Shown here one piece after another: positions 34,201 through 35,878 of a stretch of DNA of 35,878 nucleotides. The number at the start of each line of letters is the position of its first letter. The stretch's first letter is position 1. Source of the DNA: Bacteroidota bacterium (GTDB lineage: Bacteria; Bacteroidota; Bacteroidia; Bacteroidales; JADFUO01). Below the pieces are notes generated by a model, which did not search any database, was not told the DNA's origin, and worked only from the letters and a program-made list of their open reading frames with translations. The DNA is taken from the NCBI GenBank assembly GCA_030622635.1, contig JAUXFX010000009.1:1-35878 (forward strand), in the 5' to 3' direction. The position numbers and the translations under genes were made by a program.

Positions 34201-35723
34201 TTTTTTTCTTCAGAATTGTAAATTAAAAAACCCTTGCCTGCCAGATTAAACAACATAGCACTTACCTGCTCTTTGGGCTTTTGCATATAATCAGCCAGTA
34301 CATTCAATTGTATTACGTTAGTATTATAGCTTTCAGAATATTTTTTTACAACATCCAAAGGATTAATCTCATCTATTCCCTGCAAGCGATAAAACTCATA
34401 ATCAGAATAATAATTGGCTGATTCAAATAATGCTTTACTTATTTTACTGATACCTCTAACCATCTCAAACGAAACTGACAGTTCATTCATTTTCCAGTTC
34501 ATCGCTTCACAATACATATCCAGCTTATGATACGAATCATAAAACGGGCTTTTAGATATTCCTTTGTTTGAACGAATTAATGATAATTTCTTATTTTCAT
34601 TATTATATTTCATTTGCAAGCCAGGATGATAAATTGAATCGTTTTCAAAATACATTGAAATTGCAGCCCTGCCCGAATATATCTTATTTCCATAAATTAC
34701 AAACGCTTTTGACCTTATTTTTGCAAAATTTTTATTATCTTTTTTAAATACTAATTCTGCAAAATGCTTGTCGGTTCCCGCCCCTATCAATTTTGCACCT
34801 TCCATTGAAAAACCACCTTCATAATCAATATTTTCAAACAAATTATTTATCTGATATTTTTTAAAATACGAATTAAATCGCGGATAAGATGTTCTTTTAT
34901 TTGGGGGGCTGGATAATACTTTCTCGTTGAAATTCCCTAATAAAGGTTTATCAAAAAAAAGTGTGTTATAAAATACCACGGAATCAGCTGAGTAAAATGA
35001 ATTTTTAAAATTTATTTCATAATTCCTGAGTTTTATAAAAACCTTATTTCCGTCAAATCCAACCCTGTTCCAGCTAACTTTACCATTTTCTCCATACCAT
35101 TGATTTGTATTAGGAAAATAAATACCTTTTGTTTTTTCAATAATTGAGCTGTCTTTTTTTGACGCACAAACCAAATTAAGTGATTCAAACTTTATTGAAG
35201 GTATGGAATCATAATCAAAATAGAAATTTCCCTTATTAAAATGCCATGACATTGACCTTGTATTAAATAATATATTATATGTAAATAAATTATCGGTAAA
35301 TTCAAGATAAGATATAAAATATTTTGCAGTAGTTTGACCTATCAGATCATCAAGACTTTTTAACCAGGCAATAACACTTTTTTGAGGTTGTCTTATACCG
35401 GCAAAATGATTCAAACAGGAAATAAACTTGTAAAAATGAGGAAACCCTTTCATTTCCTTGTTGAGCATCAGGTTGGAAGTTTCATAAATTTTTTGCTTTT
35501 GAAGCTTGTTAAATTTTCCCTGGTTCCATCTTTCAGAAAATACAGCAAGAAGCTTGTCGGCTTTTTCCAGATAGGCTTTATTTTGAGTTGTATTTAAAAT
35601 TGTTGAAATCTCATTAAGATACTCATCAGCTTTTGTTGAAAACTGTTTAATATCCTGAGAATAAACCAATCCGTCAATTAAAATAAAGAATAATATAAAA
35701 AGTAAACGATTTATCCTGATCAT
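31251..35723 (-). CDS. Very large secreted protein of unknown function
   Basis: The 1490-aa product has a signal peptide (MIRINRLLFILFFILIDGLVYSQ) and no later membrane segment or T9SS tail. An N-terminal helical region (~25-160) is followed by long beta-rich stretches. These have recurring 'GLKGNGKFNF', 'GLIGNGTLKYL', 'LKFSGYLASSG' and 'FSGRVHAGLFDF' units, as in repeated beta-solenoid or lipid-transfer-like folds. Near residues 465-520 a short helical segment (LADYMQKPKEQVSAMLFNLA) looks winged-helix-like, odd for a secreted protein. I do not recognise the family. It lies between tpiA and plsY-dnaN, all minus strand, i.e. among core genes. I infer an envelope-assembly role only from size, export and neighbours. 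Confidence 0.85.
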   Translation of the reverse strand: MIRINRLLFILFFILIDGLVYSQDIKQFSTKADEYLNEISTILNTTQNKAYLEKADKLLAVFSERWNQGKFNKLQKQKIYETSNLMLNKEMKGFPHFYKFISCLNHFAGIRQPQKSVIAWLKSLDDLIGQTTAKYFISYLEFTDNLFTYNILFNTRSMSWHFNKGNFYFDYDSIPSIKFESLNLVCASKKDSSIIEKTKGIYFPNTNQWYGENGKVSWNRVGFDGNKVFIKLRNYEINFKNSFYSADSVVFYNTLFFDKPLLGNFNEKVLSSPPNKRTSYPRFNSYFKKYQINNLFENIDYEGGFSMEGAKLIGAGTDKHFAELVFKKDNKNFAKIRSKAFVIYGNKIYSGRAAISMYFENDSIYHPGLQMKYNNENKKLSLIRSNKGISKSPFYDSYHKLDMYCEAMNWKMNELSVSFEMVRGISKISKALFESANYYSDYEFYRLQGIDEINPLDVVKKYSESYNTNVIQLNVLADYMQKPKEQVSAMLFNLAGKGFLIYNSEEKKAIIKKELFDFLDAKAGKIDYDVIRINSTTTSKSNAELDLQNFNIIINGVSEVFLSDSQKVYIYPANEEITIKKNRDFVFSGRVHAGLFDFYAKDCSFEYDTFRLNLPTIDSLSFKVKSNTKDESGNYPLVAINNVIADLSGNLLIDHPLNKSGLKSVPEYPVFNSVNDAYVFFDKKSIHNGAYVRDKFYYHVDPFTIDSLDNFTTDGLKFSGYLASSGTFPEIEEALVVMPDYSLGFVNFIPENGYPVYDDKGTFFSKITLSNNGLIGNGTLKYLTSTTISDNFIFYPDSLNTLAKSFIIDEQIGDVEFPVVSADSVNQKWLPDTNLMTVSAIENPFVMYENSEFRGELELSPFGLKGNGKFNFTNTEIASDLFNFKQHLLYADTSDFTLFTAETSEIAVSTHIYNTLIDFYERKGEFRSSGISSLVNFPFNKYVCNMDKIDWYMDEEEMLLTNNIAQQIPDIDKMTMKELMDLDLSGSEFISTRPDHDSLAFYSIKAKYDIKNYIIYAEDVKIIKTADAAVFPGDGIINIMQNAEMETLKEAFIITDTATKLHTIYNADVNIFSRNKYLAKGYYDYIDRNGIPQEIELNTIAVDSLGHTFAFGNIPENAIFFLSPEYYFTGNIKLKAKEKNLYFNGGYQLNQECYYSENNWTKFNALINPDEIYLPVSSDLKDIDNLNLQCGLYFSNLQYRVYPALFTKKENSADTEIISAHGLLNFDSTKNEYKIGNADRLKNSGSEGDLLSLSTEKCIIDCKGQINIGSDIGYLKMESYGTVEYMIIPDSTKLKVVMSLDFFFDENALKMFSDSLELANLRGVNLSDNNFIMALNHILGKENARKQINEFNLYGAAKKLPAELIHTLFFTEVNLIWNPGTKSFVSHGPIGIGNINKKQINKYVNGYIEIVKRRTGDGINIYLELSEKEWYFFSYRNNIMQAISSNYEFNNLINDLKPESRTFKEKGMDDQYEFVISTRRKRIDFLRKMQ

Positions 35724-35824
35724 TATAAATTAAAATCTTACAAGTAAAAAACTTAAAATATTTAATTTTATTATCTAATGAAACATGCAGCAGCCCAATT
35801 ATTTTTTGTAGTGTATTTATGTTC

Positions 35825-35878
35825 TTAAAAACTCTCAATAATCTTAACAAATTCTTCGGCTTTCAGTGATGCTCCGCC
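35825..35878 (-). CDS. tpiA: Triosephosphate isomerase, C-terminal end (partial)
   Basis: The last 54 bases, read on the minus strand, encode GGASLKAEEFVKIIESF followed by TAA. This is the standard C-terminus of triosephosphate isomerase, with the GGASL phosphate-binding loop and the final helix. The rest of the gene lies beyond the window edge. It is too short for the ORF track. It is the upstream neighbour of the 1490-aa secreted protein (101 bases between them), whose promoter, if any, must lie in that A+T-rich gap. Confidence 0.88.
   Translation of the reverse strand, partial: GGASLKAEEFVKIIESF

Overview
The window comes from a Bacteroidota genome, most likely an uncultured or environmental Bacteroidales-like lineage. 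The evidence is low G+C in the housekeeping genes, TAnnTTTG-type -7 promoter boxes, a Porin_10-like beta-barrel, three proteins with type A T9SS sorting tails (YPNP...), and one gliding-motility-associated (CHU_C, type B) C-terminus. No CRISPR array, tRNA, prophage or intact insertion sequence was found.

Layout. Positions 1-415 hold the 3' end of a 23S rRNA, a complete 5S rRNA and a rho-independent terminator. Next come a putative outer-membrane porin (+), a solitary AAA/DUF4143 ATPase (+) in a repeat-rich pocket, and a DjlA-like TerB/J-domain protein (-). A split saccharopine-pathway lysine degradation pair follows (-): lysine-ketoglutarate reductase, then saccharopine dehydrogenase. Divergent from it is a ppdK-pckA pair (+) for pyruvate/PEP/oxaloacetate interconversion. 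Positions 12.85-13.55 kb are gene-free and contain repeats, a promoter candidate, a C10 tract and a structured leader. This leads into a small Cys-rich secreted protein and a 1197-aa multidomain surface protein. Positions 17.8-24.3 kb hold a minus-strand series: a STAS-like small protein, then three secreted beta-propeller/FG-GAP proteins with T9SS tails. After 0.9 kb of nested inverted repeats comes a 1174-aa membrane regulator with an extracytoplasmic propeller and a sigma-54 activator output. The right end is core: a cold-shock protein (+), then dnaN, plsY, a 1490-aa secreted protein of unknown function and the last 17 codons of tpiA (all -).

Most interesting signal. The regulator at 25218-28742 fuses a Reg_prop/Y_Y_Y sensor to a sigma-54 AAA+ (GAFTGA) and Fis-type HTH output. 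Downstream of it on the same strand is a -24/-12-like promoter (TGG-N8-TTGC spacing, 24318-24333). About 85-116 bases upstream of the predicted start sit two tandem copies of the dyad ACGATATTTCGT, the usual position for an activator-binding site. The promoter faces the STAS-like gene and the three T9SS-secreted proteins. I infer a local circuit in which an outside signal sensed in the periplasm directly switches on a secreted-protein operon through sigma-54.

Other structure includes several dispersed repeat families confined to intergenic gaps: a CCATACGG element, composite GCTAAAAG/CCTTATTTCCC arrays, a 16-bp inverted pair flanking ppdK-pckA, and a MITE-like element beside djlA. There is also a composition break inside the 1197-aa gene. 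All functional assignments rest on motif recognition by eye; no database search was run.
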